Part shown: positions 1 through 8,701 of the stretch, in pieces | How positions within the stretch are numbered: position 1 is the first letter of the stretch | Layout: each line of letters opens with the position of its first letter | NCBI RefSeq assembly: GCF_001636315.1 | Contig: NZ_KV440949.1 | Location: forward strand, 4,606,084 to 4,670,083 | DNA length: 64,000 nucleotides | Direction: 5' to 3' | DNA from: Neobacillus mesonae | GTDB lineage: Bacteria > Bacillota > Bacilli > Bacillales > Cytobacillaceae | The notes under the pieces: model-generated | The model's input: the letters and a program-made list of their open reading frames with translations, nothing else | What the model was told of the DNA's origin: nothing | Databases searched by the model: none | Made by a program: the position numbers and the translations under genes

Positions 1-1308
1 ATTCAAGTTTTTGAAGTAGTAGTTCGTGAAATTTTCGGTAAAAAAGGCGACCAGGTAGTTGCGAAAAACATGGAAGCGATTAAAGCCGGTTTCAACTATA
101 CGAAGGAAAAAATGGATGGCAATGTGCCAACAATGCAACTTGAAAAAGCAGACGGCAAGCACCGTATGTTTATGATTGGTAACGATGCAATCGCATTAGG
201 AGCGCTTGCAGGCGGTTGCCGTTTCATGGCTGCATACCCAATTACTCCTGCTTCTGATATTATGGAGTATTTAATTAAGAAATTACCTGCACTTGGTGGC
301 AGTGTAATCCAAACGGAAGATGAAATTGCTGCATGTACAATGGCGATTGGTGCAGCTTATGGCGGTGTTCGTTCGCTTACAGCTTCTTCAGGTCCTGGAT
401 TATCATTAAAAACCGAGGCAATTGGCCTAGCAGGTATTACTGAAGTTCCGCTTGTCATTGTTGATACACAACGTGGCGGCCCTTCAACTGGTCTTCCAAC
501 GAAACAAGAGCATTCTGACTTGATGTCTATGATTTACAGTACTCATGGTGAAATTCCGAAGATCGTTATCGCACCAAGTACTGTTGAAGAAGCATTCTAT
601 GACACAGCGGAGGCATTTAACCTTGCTGAAGAATACCAATGCCCAGTTATTGTATTATCTGACTTACAATTATCTCTTGGAAAACAATCAGTTGAACCGC
701 TTGATTTTTCTAAAGTAGAAATTCGCCGTGGTAAGCTTGTTACAGAAGAACTTCCAGAGATTCCTAATAAAGGCTACTTCAAGCGCTATGAAGTAACGGA
801 AGACGGTGTTTCACCACGTACTGTTCCTGGTATGAAGAACGGTATTCACCATGTTACAGGTGTAGAGCATGCTGAAACTGGTAAACCATCTGAATCTGCA
901 GCCAACCGTGTTGCGCAAATGGATAAGCGTTTCCGCAAGGTTGAAAATATTCGTTTTAACACACCTGTATATAAAAATGCACCCCACGAAGATGCTGACC
1001 TGTTAATCGTTGGTTTTAACTCTACTCGTGGTGCCATTGAAGAAGCAATTGGACGCATTGAAAAAGATGGTATTAAAGTTAACCATGCACATGTGCGTTT
1101 AGTTCACCCATTCCCAACGGATGAACTGCTTCCATTAATTCGTTCAGCTAAGAAAGTAGCTGTAATTGAAAATAATGCAACTGGCCAATTAGCTAATCTT
1201 ATTAAGATGAATGTTGGGTATGCTGAAAAAATTAAAAAGATTGTTAAATATGACGGAAATCCATTCCTTCCTCATGAGGTTCATTCAAAATGTAAGGAGT
1301 TGTTCTAA
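1..1308 (+). CDS. korA: 2-oxoacid:ferredoxin oxidoreductase, alpha subunit (5'-truncated by window)
   Basis: The reading frame is open from base 1, so the gene begins upstream and only about 435 C-terminal residues are visible; the first internal ATG (base 70) is not the start. The motif AYPITPASD and the following thiamine-enzyme pyrimidine-domain sequence identify the alpha subunit of a two-subunit 2-oxoacid:acceptor oxidoreductase, which with the beta subunit oxidatively decarboxylates 2-oxoacids (2-oxoglutarate or pyruvate type) to acyl-CoA while reducing ferredoxin. The stop codon directly abuts the ATG of korB, indicating translational coupling. In Bacillus this pair commonly precedes miaB, ymcA and cotE, as here. 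The exact substrate cannot be read from the sequence. Confidence 0.93.
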   Translation: MQVFEVVVREIFGKKGDQVVAKNMEAIKAGFNYTKEKMDGNVPTMQLEKADGKHRMFMIGNDAIALGALAGGCRFMAAYPITPASDIMEYLIKKLPALGGSVIQTEDEIAACTMAIGAAYGGVRSLTASSGPGLSLKTEAIGLAGITEVPLVIVDTQRGGPSTGLPTKQEHSDLMSMIYSTHGEIPKIVIAPSTVEEAFYDTAEAFNLAEEYQCPVIVLSDLQLSLGKQSVEPLDFSKVEIRRGKLVTEELPEIPNKGYFKRYEVTEDGVSPRTVPGMKNGIHHVTGVEHAETGKPSESAANRVAQMDKRFRKVENIRFNTPVYKNAPHEDADLLIVGFNSTRGAIEEAIGRIEKDGIKVNHAHVRLVHPFPTDELLPLIRSAKKVAVIENNATGQLANLIKMNVGYAEKIKKIVKYDGNPFLPHEVHSKCKELF

Positions 1309-2175
1309 ATGGCCACTTTTAAAGACTTTAGAAATGATGTAAAACCTAACTGGTGCCCTGGCTGTGGTGACTTCTCTGTACAAGCAGCTATTCAACGTGC
1401 TGCTGCAAATGTTGGCTTAGAGCCGGAAAACTTAGCAGTTATTTCTGGTATCGGCTGCTCAGGACGTATTTCCGGTTACATTAACTCTTACGGTTTCCAT
1501 GGAATTCACGGCCGTTCTCTACCAATTGCACAAGGTGTAAAAATGGCTAACCGAGACCTTACCGTTATCGCATCAGGCGGTGACGGCGACGGATATGCGA
1601 TTGGTATGGCTCATACGATCCACTCAATCCGCCGTAACATTGATATTACTTATATCGTTATGGATAACCAGATTTATGGTTTAACTAAAGGTCAAACGTC
1701 ACCGCGTTCGGCTGTAGGTTTTAAAACAAAATCTACACCGATGGGTTCAATTGAACAAACTATTTCACCAATGGAAATGGCTTTAACAGCTGGAGCAACA
1801 TTTGTTGCACAAAGCTTCTCAACTGACTTGAAAGACCTTGTTGCATTGATCGAAGCAGGTATTAACCATAAAGGATTCTCTTTAATTAACGTATTCAGCC
1901 CATGTGTTACTTACAATAAGATCAACACATATGATTGGTTTAAAGAAAATCTGACAAAATTAAGCGATGTTGAGGGCTATGATTCGTCTAACCGCGAAAT
2001 GGCTATGCAAACATTGATGAAACATAATGGCCTTGTAACAGGATTAATTTATCAAAACACTGAGCGTCCTTCTTATCAAGAACTTCTTCATGGTTATTCT
2101 GAAAAACCATTAGCAAAAGCTGACCTTGACCTTAACCAGGAACATTTTGATAAATTAGTTGCAGAATTTATGTAA
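1309..2175 (+). CDS. korB: 2-oxoacid:ferredoxin oxidoreductase, beta subunit
   Basis: A 288-residue thiamine-diphosphate-binding beta subunit. CPGCGDFS (Cys16, Cys19) and GIGCSGR (Cys50) supply ligands typical of the [4Fe-4S] cluster of this family, and GGDGDGYAIG is the thiamine pyrophosphate/Mg motif. A further Cys occurs in FSPCVTYN near residue 200. It starts at the base following the korA stop and ends at a strong terminator, so korAB form the end of an operon. The length matches stand-alone beta subunits of Bacillus type. Confidence 0.94.
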   Translation: MATFKDFRNDVKPNWCPGCGDFSVQAAIQRAAANVGLEPENLAVISGIGCSGRISGYINSYGFHGIHGRSLPIAQGVKMANRDLTVIASGGDGDGYAIGMAHTIHSIRRNIDITYIVMDNQIYGLTKGQTSPRSAVGFKTKSTPMGSIEQTISPMEMALTAGATFVAQSFSTDLKDLVALIEAGINHKGFSLINVFSPCVTYNKINTYDWFKENLTKLSDVEGYDSSNREMAMQTLMKHNGLVTGLIYQNTERPSYQELLHGYSEKPLAKADLDLNQEHFDKLVAEFM

Positions 2176-2183
2176 GATTTAAT

Positions 2184-2221
2184 AAGAAAATCCCGGCAGG
2201 CATATCTGCCGGGATTTTCTT
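2184..2221 (+). terminator. Rho-independent terminator after korAB
   Basis: A perfect 16-bp inverted repeat (arms 2184-2199 and 2206-2221, 6-nt loop) with a GC-rich core and a T-rich 3' arm directly follows the korB stop codon. Confidence 0.88.
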
Positions 2222-2385
2222 ATATATGTGTCAATTTTAGCACACCTAGATTTTCTATTGTTTTCAATGAATGAAACCTTTATACTATAATAATGTGCGG
2301 ATAAAGCCTTATTTTTCACTGTGCAGGCAAAAAATTGATGTATTGATCGTATTTTTATTTTGATAAGAAAGGGGTTATTTCATAC

Positions 2386-3930
2386 ATGAATGAAAAACAA
2401 CGTTTAGAAGGTCAACAAGTAAATACGGCTAATTCTTCGGACAAAAAATCCGCCAAGGATTACAGCAAGTATTTCACCCAAGTCATCACCGCGCCTTCAT
2501 TAAAAGATGCAAAAAAACGTGGTAAGGAAGAAGTTCAATACCACAATGACTTTGTAATCCCTGAGGAATTTAAAGGGATGGGAGAAGGCCGCAAGTTTTA
2601 TATTAGAACTTATGGCTGTCAAATGAATGAGCACGATACTGAAGTTATGGCCGGGATCTTTTTGGCACTGGGATATGAGCCAACCGATCGCACAGAGGAT
2701 GCCAATGTTATTCTGCTAAATACATGTGCGATTCGTGAAAATGCGGAAAACAAAGTATTTGGCGAGCTTGGGCATTTAAAAGCATTAAAAATGGAAAAGC
2801 CAGATTTACTTCTTGGTGTTTGCGGCTGTATGTCCCAGGAAGAATCTGTTGTTAATAAAATTTTAAAAACGTATCAGCATGTTGATATGATTTTTGGTAC
2901 TCATAATATTCACCGTTTGCCTCAGATTTTAAATGAAGCTTACTTATCTAAAGAAATGGTTGTTGAGGTATGGTCTAAGGAGGGTGACGTCATTGAAAAC
3001 CTTCCGAAAGAACGCCGCGGCAAAATCAAGGCATGGGTTAACATTATGTACGGCTGTGATAAGTTCTGTACCTATTGTATTGTCCCTTATACACGAGGAA
3101 AAGAACGCAGCCGCCGCCCTGAGGAAATCATCCAGGAGGTCCGCCACTTAGCGGCTCAAGGCTATAAAGAGATCACACTGCTCGGGCAAAACGTTAATGC
3201 CTACGGGAAGGATTTTGAAGATATCAAGTATGGTCTTGGTGATTTAATGGATGAAATCAGAAAAATTGATATTCCGCGTGTTCGCTTTACGACAAGTCAT
3301 CCGCGTGACTTCGATGATCACTTAATTGAAGTTCTGGCAAAAGGCGGCAACCTGATGGATCATATTCATCTGCCTGTTCAATCAGGTTCAACAGACGTAC
3401 TAAAAATCATGGCTCGTAAATATACAAGAGAACAATATTTGGAGCTTGTCAGAAAGATTAAAGCGGCAATTCCAAATGTTTCGCTTACAACGGACATTAT
3501 TGTTGGATATCCGAATGAAACGGATGAGCAATTTGAAGAAACATTATCCCTATATCGTGAAGTAGGCTATGAAATTGCCTATACATTTATCTATTCACCA
3601 AGGGAAGGAACTCCTGCCGCTAAAATGGAAGATAATGTTCCAATGGAAGTGAAAAAGGAGCGCTTGCAGCGTTTAAATAACCTTGTAAATGAGCTTTCTG
3701 CAGAGGCAATGAAGAAATACGAGGGACAAATTGTTGAAGTACTAGTTGATGGGGAAAGCAAGAACAATCCTGATGTTCTAGCAGGCTACACAACAAAGAA
3801 CAAGTTAGTAAACTTTAGAGGCCCAAAATCTGCCATCGGTAATATTGTAAAAGTGAAAATTAATGAAGCGAAAACATGGTCATTAAATGGAGAAATGGTG
3901 GAAGAAATAGAACCAGCAGAGGTGAAATAA
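2386..3930 (+). CDS. miaB: tRNA-2-methylthio-N6-dimethylallyladenosine synthase MiaB
   Basis: This radical-SAM methylthiotransferase converts i6A37 of tRNA to ms2i6A37. The 514-residue protein has an N-terminal UPF0004 domain with cluster cysteines Cys78 (YGCQMN), Cys114 (NTCAIR) and Cys148 (GCMSQ), a radical-SAM CX3CX2C motif at Cys224/228/231 (CDKFCTYC), and a C-terminal TRAM domain from about residue 445. The length agrees with Bacillus YmcB (about 509). The ATG follows a GAAAGGGG ribosome site. The stop is one base before ricA, so the two are cotranscribed; RicA-containing complexes are reported to support MiaB activity in B. subtilis, which fits the pairing. Confidence 0.96.
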   Translation: MNEKQRLEGQQVNTANSSDKKSAKDYSKYFTQVITAPSLKDAKKRGKEEVQYHNDFVIPEEFKGMGEGRKFYIRTYGCQMNEHDTEVMAGIFLALGYEPTDRTEDANVILLNTCAIRENAENKVFGELGHLKALKMEKPDLLLGVCGCMSQEESVVNKILKTYQHVDMIFGTHNIHRLPQILNEAYLSKEMVVEVWSKEGDVIENLPKERRGKIKAWVNIMYGCDKFCTYCIVPYTRGKERSRRPEEIIQEVRHLAAQGYKEITLLGQNVNAYGKDFEDIKYGLGDLMDEIRKIDIPRVRFTTSHPRDFDDHLIEVLAKGGNLMDHIHLPVQSGSTDVLKIMARKYTREQYLELVRKIKAAIPNVSLTTDIIVGYPNETDEQFEETLSLYREVGYEIAYTFIYSPREGTPAAKMEDNVPMEVKKERLQRLNNLVNELSAEAMKKYEGQIVEVLVDGESKNNPDVLAGYTTKNKLVNFRGPKSAIGNIVKVKINEAKTWSLNGEMVEEIEPAEVK

Positions 3931-3931
3931 A

Positions 3932-4378
3932 GTGGCGAAGTATACAAAAGACGATATCGTCGCTCGTGCAGCAGAATTAGCCAGCATGATTGCAGATACG
4001 GAAGAAGTGGACTTTTTTAAACGAGCAGAAGCACATATTCATGAAAATCCGAAAGTAAAGACATTAATTTCTGATATTAAAGGATTGCAAAAGCAAGCAG
4101 TTAATCTTCAGCATTATGGCAAACCAGAAGCATTGAAAAAGGTTGAAGATAAAATTGCTTCTATCGAGGCGGAATTAGATGCAATTCCAGTCGTTCAGGA
4201 ATTCAAGCAGTCCCAGCTTGAAGTAAATGAATTACTTCAATTAATTGCTTCAACAATCTCTAATACCGTAACAGATGAAATTATCACCTCAACCGGTGGA
4301 GATTTATTAAGCGGGGAAACGGGAGCAAGCATTCAAAATGGCGTCTCTTGCGATAATGGGTGCGACCACGAGCATTAA
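3932..4378 (+). CDS. ricA: RicA/YmcA, Y-complex subunit
   Basis: A 148-residue, largely helical protein of the YmcA/YlbF family. In B. subtilis RicA joins RicF and RicT in a complex needed for biofilm formation, competence, sporulation and mRNA maturation by RNase Y. The C-terminus ends GVSCDNGCDHEH; two Cys and two His there match the region implicated in iron-sulfur binding in this family. It starts at a GTG one base after the miaB stop, with a GAGGTGA ribosome site inside the end of miaB. A terminator follows. Confidence 0.92.
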   Translation: MAKYTKDDIVARAAELASMIADTEEVDFFKRAEAHIHENPKVKTLISDIKGLQKQAVNLQHYGKPEALKKVEDKIASIEAELDAIPVVQEFKQSQLEVNELLQLIASTISNTVTDEIITSTGGDLLSGETGASIQNGVSCDNGCDHEH

Positions 4379-4385
4379 TCTTATG

Positions 4386-4416
4386 AACCAGGCTGTACTT
4401 TGCAGTCTGGTTTTTG
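4386..4416 (+). terminator. Terminator after miaB-ricA
   Basis: An imperfect stem (AACCAGGCTG pairing with CAGTCTGGTT) is followed by five Ts just downstream of the ricA stop. Confidence 0.78.
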
Positions 4417-4450
4417 TATTTCTAACAAACTCCCTTGTCATTAGCGCAGG

Positions 4451-4478
4451 CACACCTCCATTCATCCCGCATAATATG
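4451..4478 (+). promoter_or_regulatory. Candidate sigma-K promoter of cotE
   Basis: CACA (4451-4454) is followed after 15 nt by CATAATATG (4470-4478), close to the sigma-K pattern (mACm, 15-16 nt, CATAnnnTA). B. subtilis cotE is known to have a late sigma-K promoter in addition to a sigma-E one; no convincing sigma-E box was found here. Confidence 0.45.
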
Positions 4479-4581
4479 TCATGACTAAACTTTTATCCTG
4501 TATTAGAAAAATTTCAACTCACACTAGTCTAGACATTCGCATAGGATGAAATGAAACAGAAATGAGGAGGGTTCGCGCGAA

Positions 4582-5127
4582 ATGGGAGAATACAGAGAGA
4601 TATTTGCAAAGGCCGTAGTCGCGAAAGGACGTAAATATACCCAGTCCAATCATACGATTAGCCCGGCACATAATCCATCGAGCATTCTCGGCTGTTGGGT
4701 TATCAACCATAAATACAACGCGAAAAAAGTTGGTAAAACGGTGGAGATTCACGGTTCATACGACATCAACACTTGGTATTCTTATAACGATAATACCAAA
4801 ACGGAAGTCGTAACAGAACGTGTTCAGTACACGGATGTTATCAAGTTAAAGTACCGTGACCACGACAGCATGGATGATAACGAAATTATAGCAAAAGTGC
4901 TGCAGCAGCCGAATACCTGTGAAGCTGTTATTTCCCCAAACGGCAACAGAATTATCGTCCATGTGGAAAGAGAATTCCTTGTTGAGGTTATCGGTGAAAC
5001 AAAGGTTTGTGTAAGAGTTAATCCAGATGGCTGCAAAGATGAGGATGAAGAATGGGGAATGGACGTCGATGACGAAGAATTCGAAGAACTAAACCCGGAT
5101 TTCTTAGTCGGCGGCGAAGAGGAATAA
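4582..5127 (+). CDS. cotE: Outer spore coat morphogenetic protein CotE
   Basis: A 181-residue protein recognisably colinear with B. subtilis CotE ([67 protein letters not shown]). CotE directs assembly of the outer coat around the forespore from the mother cell. The C-terminal 35 residues are highly acidic ([15 protein letters not shown]), as in the family. The ATG has a GAGGAGGG ribosome site. It is monocistronic, lying between the ricA terminator and its own terminator. In B. subtilis mutS follows; here a catabolic island does. Confidence 0.96.
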   Translation: MGEYREIFAKAVVAKGRKYTQSNHTISPAHNPSSILGCWVINHKYNAKKVGKTVEIHGSYDINTWYSYNDNTKTEVVTERVQYTDVIKLKYRDHDSMDDNEIIAKVLQQPNTCEAVISPNGNRIIVHVEREFLVEVIGETKVCVRVNPDGCKDEDEEWGMDVDDEEFEELNPDFLVGGEEE

Positions 5128-5131
5128 AACT

Positions 5132-5165
5132 AACTAGGAGGTTTTTACTTCCTAGTTTTTCTTTT
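5132..5165 (+). terminator. Terminator after cotE
   Basis: A stem pairing AACTAGGAGG with CTTCCTAGTT is followed by a T-rich tail immediately after the cotE stop. Confidence 0.82.
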
Positions 5166-5224
5166 TTTAACCCGCATCTTTTGGTAATAAAATAAGCACC
5201 CTAATATTCGGAGGTGTGTGATAA

Positions 5225-5425
5225 ATGGAGCCAAAGCAGCCTGGAAATAAAAAAATGCCTGATTTTGATAAACTGAATGACCGTATCATTGCAGAAATAC
5301 CATCGCAACCGATGCTTGTCATTAAGACGAATCTCGATCCAAAGAATGTTACCGATAATAATCCGTATTATCAAAGCAGGGATATAAATGATCCGAAGGA
5401 ATTTAAAGAATACTTTGAGGAATAG
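5225..5425 (+). CDS. Small conserved-looking hypothetical protein (66 aa)
   Basis: I do not recognise this protein with certainty. It has 66 residues, is rich in Asp, Asn, Pro and Lys, has no membrane segment or cysteine, and ends in an acidic EFKEYFEE. A strong ribosome site (GGAGGTGTG, 5211-5219) at good spacing supports translation, and the gene is flanked by the cotE terminator and a small hairpin. Position next to cotE suggests, but does not show, a spore-related role. Confidence 0.68.
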   Translation: MEPKQPGNKKMPDFDKLNDRIIAEIPSQPMLVIKTNLDPKNVTDNNPYYQSRDINDPKEFKEYFEE

Positions 5426-5430
5426 CTTAA

Positions 5431-5449
5431 GCCAGGGGAAAGCCCTGGC
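5431..5449. terminator. Short hairpin between the small gene and lysR
   Basis: GCCAGGG and CCCTGGC form a 7-bp stem with a 5-nt loop between two convergent genes. The T-tract is weak in both directions, so it may be a poor bidirectional terminator. Confidence 0.45.
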
Positions 5450-5483
5450 TATATTGTTAAGAATAGGTAAATATTTATTTTAG

Positions 5484-6374
5484 TTATTTTGCATCTTCCA
5501 CAAATTGTATTTGAAATGTTTCAAGGAAACGGATGGCACTTTTGGAAAGGTACCGATCTTTAAGCCAGATTACGGCAGATTCTGATTCAATCTTACTTTC
5601 CTCAATTTCAATTATGTTTAAATTGTCTGTCGGAAACGAATTTAATGTGGATTTGGGCAAAATGGCGGCGCCAACTTCTGCCTGAACTAACGAGATCAGC
5701 ATTGTGGCATCTGGGCATTGACAAACAACATTTGGGACCAAGCCTTGGCTTTTAAACTTATCCACCACTAATTCAAATAAACCTACACCTTTTAAACGAT
5801 GTAATAATAGTAAGGGCAAATCGGCTATTTCATTTAATTTCATTGTTTTTTTATCTGACCATTTCTTGGGGATAACTAGCACAAACCGATCCTTTGGAAG
5901 AGGCAGAATTGAAAAATCTTTTAAATCCAGCGGCAGTCGAACGATTGCCAATTCAATGTCTCGATTTCTAACAAATGTTGATAAAAGGGAGGAATCCCCT
6001 TCTTGCAGCCTTATCGTGACTAACGGGTATTGTTTACGAAAATACTTCAGCCGCACTGGTATGTAAGAAAAACAGGTTTTAACAGAACCAATTGATAAAT
6101 TTCCTCTAATTCCTTCACCAACTTCTTTCACTTCCGAAACAGTGTCTTCAAAGCTTTTTAATAAGTCTTGGCTTTTTTTATATAAAATCTTTCCTGCCTC
6201 GGTTAACTCGAGGTTTTTTCCGTTTCGATCAAATAGAACGGTTCCAAGCTCCTGCTCTAATAATTTTAGCTGCTGGCTTAAGGGAGGCTGGGCCATGTGA
6301 AGCCTTTTTGCGGCACGCGTTATTTGTCCCTCTTGAACGATGGTAGAGAAATAACGTAGTTGTTTTAGATCCAT
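5484..6374 (-). CDS. LysR-family transcriptional regulator, divergent from hpaB
   Basis: A 296-residue LysR regulator with an N-terminal winged HTH (MDLKQLRYFSTIVQEGQITRAAKRLHMAQPPLSQQL) and a periplasmic-binding-fold effector domain from about residue 90. An upstream in-frame extension exists, but the ATG at 6374 is preceded by AGGAGGAG and starts at the canonical LysR position, so it is the start used here. It is transcribed away from hpaB across a 243-bp region rich in TATATGATTT elements, the standard arrangement for a LysR protein controlling its neighbour. The inducer is unknown; 4-hydroxyphenylacetate or a pathway intermediate is plausible. Confidence 0.93.
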   Translation of the reverse strand: MDLKQLRYFSTIVQEGQITRAAKRLHMAQPPLSQQLKLLEQELGTVLFDRNGKNLELTEAGKILYKKSQDLLKSFEDTVSEVKEVGEGIRGNLSIGSVKTCFSYIPVRLKYFRKQYPLVTIRLQEGDSSLLSTFVRNRDIELAIVRLPLDLKDFSILPLPKDRFVLVIPKKWSDKKTMKLNEIADLPLLLLHRLKGVGLFELVVDKFKSQGLVPNVVCQCPDATMLISLVQAEVGAAILPKSTLNSFPTDNLNIIEIEESKIESESAVIWLKDRYLSKSAIRFLETFQIQFVEDAK

Positions 6375-6390
6375 ATGACTCCTCCTGGTT

Positions 6391-6484
6391 TCGTATATGA
6401 TTTCATATATTTTAACATATACAATTTCGTATATACTTTTTTCGTATTGAAAACCAATTTTTTTTGTATTTTTCATATATGATA
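6391..6484. promoter_or_regulatory. lysR-hpaB intergenic control region with TATATGATTT repeats
   Basis: Three AT-rich dyads related to the ATCATATATGAT element lie here: TATATGATTTCATATAT around 6394-6410, CATATACAATTTCGTATATA around 6416-6435, and CATATATGATAA around 6474-6485. They resemble the operator family seen upstream of hpaI, the 17.2-kb dehydrogenase and gntR, but the spacing to recognisable -35/-10 boxes is poorer. TAACACATGTTA at about 6483-6494 is a further short dyad that could serve LysR. Confidence 0.55.
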
Positions 6485-6617
6485 ACACATGTTACATTGG
6501 TATTGTAAGTAAATTCAGATTATTCTTTTTTAAAAACGGTTACAAAAAGGGATGAGATTTCCTTCGTAACCAAATTTAAACCCATTGAAAAAGCTTTTTG
6601 AGAGGAGAAAACAAATA

Positions 6618-8099
6618 ATGCCAGCAAAAACAGGAAAACAGTATATTGAAAGAGTTGACCAAGCTCAAGCAAATGTCTGGATTAATGGAGAACAAGTAAA
6701 AGGGAAGGTATCAGAACATCCGGCTTTTAAAGGTGTAATGAAATCACAAGCTGAAATGTATGATATGCAGCATGATCCAGCAAAAAGGGATTTCATGACT
6801 TACACATCTCCAACAACTGGAGAACGAGTTGGTACATCCTATATGACTCCAAGAACAAAAGAAGATCTTGAAAAACGTCGTAAAATGATGCAGGAATGGG
6901 CTAAATTTAACGGTGGGATGATGGGACGTTCTCCGGATTATATTAATGTAGGCATAATGGCTTACGGAAACGCATCAGAAATGTTCGGAAAACAGGATCC
7001 ATTTTATGCGAAAAATATGCAGGCATACTATGAGTATTGCCGTGAGAACGACATTTCTTTAACCCATACATTAATCCAGCCGCAAGTAAATAGAGCGGTT
7101 AACGCCGCGCAATTACCAGACCCGTATATTGCTGCCCGTATCGTAGAAAAGACATCTGAAGGGGTTGTAATTCGCGGTGCACGTCTTCTTGCAACACAAG
7201 GGGGCATTACGGATGAAATCATGGTGTTCCCATCAACATTATTAAAGCAGGCAGAAGAGGAGAACCCTTACGCATATGCTTTTTCTATTCCAAATAACAC
7301 ACCAGGGTTAAAATTTATTTGCCGTGAATCATTAGATTATGGCAAATCCAATTTCGACCATCCACTTGGGTCACGTTTTGAGGAAATGGATACGATTGTT
7401 GTATTTGATGATGTGGTTGTTCCATGGAATCGTGTTTTTGCCTTAGGTGATGTAGGAGTGTGTAACCAGGCTTACAATGAAAGTAACGCTGTTATTCATA
7501 TGACACACCAGGTTGTATCCAAGAACATTATGAAAACTGAATTTGTCCTAGGAATTCTACAGTTAATGGTTGAGACTATTAATATTGGACAATTCCAGCA
7601 TGTTCAAGAAAAAATGTCCGAAGTCATCATCGCCTTAGAAACGATGAAGGCATATGTAAATGCTGCTGAAGCGAATGCAAAACTGGATAAGTGGGGCGTA
7701 ATGACACCTGACTTTACTCCGTTGAATATTGCACGCCATTACTTCCCGAAAATCTATCCTAGATTTAGTGAAATTATGCAGCTATTGGGAGCAAGCGGCT
7801 TAATGGCGATTCCAAATGAAGCAGACTTTAATTCCGAAATCCGCCCTGATTTAGATAAGTATTTACAAGCTGCCAACGGAGATGCCTATAACCGTGTTAA
7901 ATTATACCGTCTTGCATTCGATGTTTGTATGAGTGCATTCGGATCAAGACAGACACTATATGAGCGCTATTTCTTCGGGGATCCAGTAAGAATGGCAAGC
8001 AATTTATACAATGGCTATCAGAAACAGGATTATGTTGACCGTGTAAAAGATTTTTTAAATAAGTCTGGGAATCCGCAAAATAGCGAAATCAAGCTCTAA
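6618..8099 (+). CDS. hpaB: 4-hydroxyphenylacetate 3-monooxygenase, oxygenase component (copy 1)
   Basis: A 493-residue FADH2-dependent aromatic hydroxylase of the HpaB family that converts 4-hydroxyphenylacetate to 3,4-dihydroxyphenylacetate using reduced flavin from HpaC. Family blocks include MMGRSPDY, THTLIQPQVNR, GARLLATQGG and FDDVVVPWNRVF. The ATG at 6618 follows AGAGGAGA at good spacing; the 11-codon in-frame extension upstream has no ribosome site. The length fits the Bacillus/Thermus type (about 480-500). hpaC follows after a long-loop hairpin. A second, more divergent hpaB lies at 55.4-56.8 kb. Confidence 0.94.
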   Translation: MPAKTGKQYIERVDQAQANVWINGEQVKGKVSEHPAFKGVMKSQAEMYDMQHDPAKRDFMTYTSPTTGERVGTSYMTPRTKEDLEKRRKMMQEWAKFNGGMMGRSPDYINVGIMAYGNASEMFGKQDPFYAKNMQAYYEYCRENDISLTHTLIQPQVNRAVNAAQLPDPYIAARIVEKTSEGVVIRGARLLATQGGITDEIMVFPSTLLKQAEEENPYAYAFSIPNNTPGLKFICRESLDYGKSNFDHPLGSRFEEMDTIVVFDDVVVPWNRVFALGDVGVCNQAYNESNAVIHMTHQVVSKNIMKTEFVLGILQLMVETINIGQFQHVQEKMSEVIIALETMKAYVNAAEANAKLDKWGVMTPDFTPLNIARHYFPKIYPRFSEIMQLLGASGLMAIPNEADFNSEIRPDLDKYLQAANGDAYNRVKLYRLAFDVCMSAFGSRQTLYERYFFGDPVRMASNLYNGYQKQDYVDRVKDFLNKSGNPQNSEIKL

Positions 8100-8110
8100 A
8101 ATGTTTGGAT

Positions 8111-8173
8111 AAAAAGGGGACTGTTTTCTATCGACAAATGAAAATGCTCCAAATGGATGGACATCCCCTTTTT
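8111..8173 (+). terminator. Long-loop hairpin between hpaB and hpaC
   Basis: AAAAAGGGGA (8111-8120) pairs perfectly with TCCCCTTTTT (8164-8173) around a 43-nt loop. The T-rich right arm suggests partial termination, which would set the hpaB:hpaC ratio. Confidence 0.5.
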
Positions 8174-8209
8174 CAATGAATACAAATTTTTAACGGAGGA
8201 TTTATTAAA

Positions 8210-8686
8210 ATGGATGATCGTATGTTTAGAAATGCCATGGGGAAATTCGCAACAGGTGTAACAGTTATTACAACGGAATTAGATGGAGAAGTTCACGGCA
8301 TGACAGCCAATGCATTTATGTCAGTTTCCTTAAATCCGAAATTAGTGGTCATCTCCATTGGTGAGAAGGCAAAGATGCTAAATAAAATTAATGAATCGAA
8401 AAAATTCGCTGTCAACATACTGGCAGATGAGCAAAAGGAAGTTTCTATGATGTTTGCGGGACAAATCAAAGAGAAACGTGATATTGAATTTGACCGATTA
8501 GGGGACCTTCCAGTCATTAAGGATTCATTAGCGAATATTAGCTGTAAAGTGTACAGCCAGCATGTTGAAGGTGACCATACGCTGTTTATCGGAGAAGTAA
8601 CTGATATTGTTTTACGCGATGGAGAACCATTAGCATTTTATGAAGGTAAATATCGCGAAATTGCCAAGCTGGTAGACGTTAACTAA
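8210..8686 (+). CDS. hpaC: 4-hydroxyphenylacetate 3-monooxygenase, flavin reductase component (copy 1)
   Basis: A 158-residue short-chain NAD(P)H:flavin oxidoreductase of the HpaC/flavin-reductase-like family. It begins FRNAMGKFATGVTVITTE, with GMTANAFMSVSLNPKLVVISI as the flavin-binding block and EGDHTLFIGEV near the C-terminus. It delivers reduced flavin to HpaB. AACGGAGG precedes the ATG. The next gene, an FAD synthetase, starts 15 bases after the stop, so flavin production and use are coupled in one unit. A close paralogue lies at 42.2 kb. Confidence 0.93.
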   Translation: MDDRMFRNAMGKFATGVTVITTELDGEVHGMTANAFMSVSLNPKLVVISIGEKAKMLNKINESKKFAVNILADEQKEVSMMFAGQIKEKRDIEFDRLGDLPVIKDSLANISCKVYSQHVEGDHTLFIGEVTDIVLRDGEPLAFYEGKYREIAKLVDVN

Positions 8687-8701
8687 GAGGAGGTGAAAGG
8701 G

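Noticed and set aside
846-1058. Antisense reading frame within korA, and many similar frames antisense to miaB, hut and hpa genes
   Set aside because: They have no ribosome sites or recognisable domains and overlap conserved genes; they are frame shadows.
6375-6488. Extra 38-codon N-terminal extension of the LysR gene
   Set aside because: The extension lies over the AT-rich operator repeats and lacks a ribosome site, while the ATG at 6374 has AGGAGGAG.
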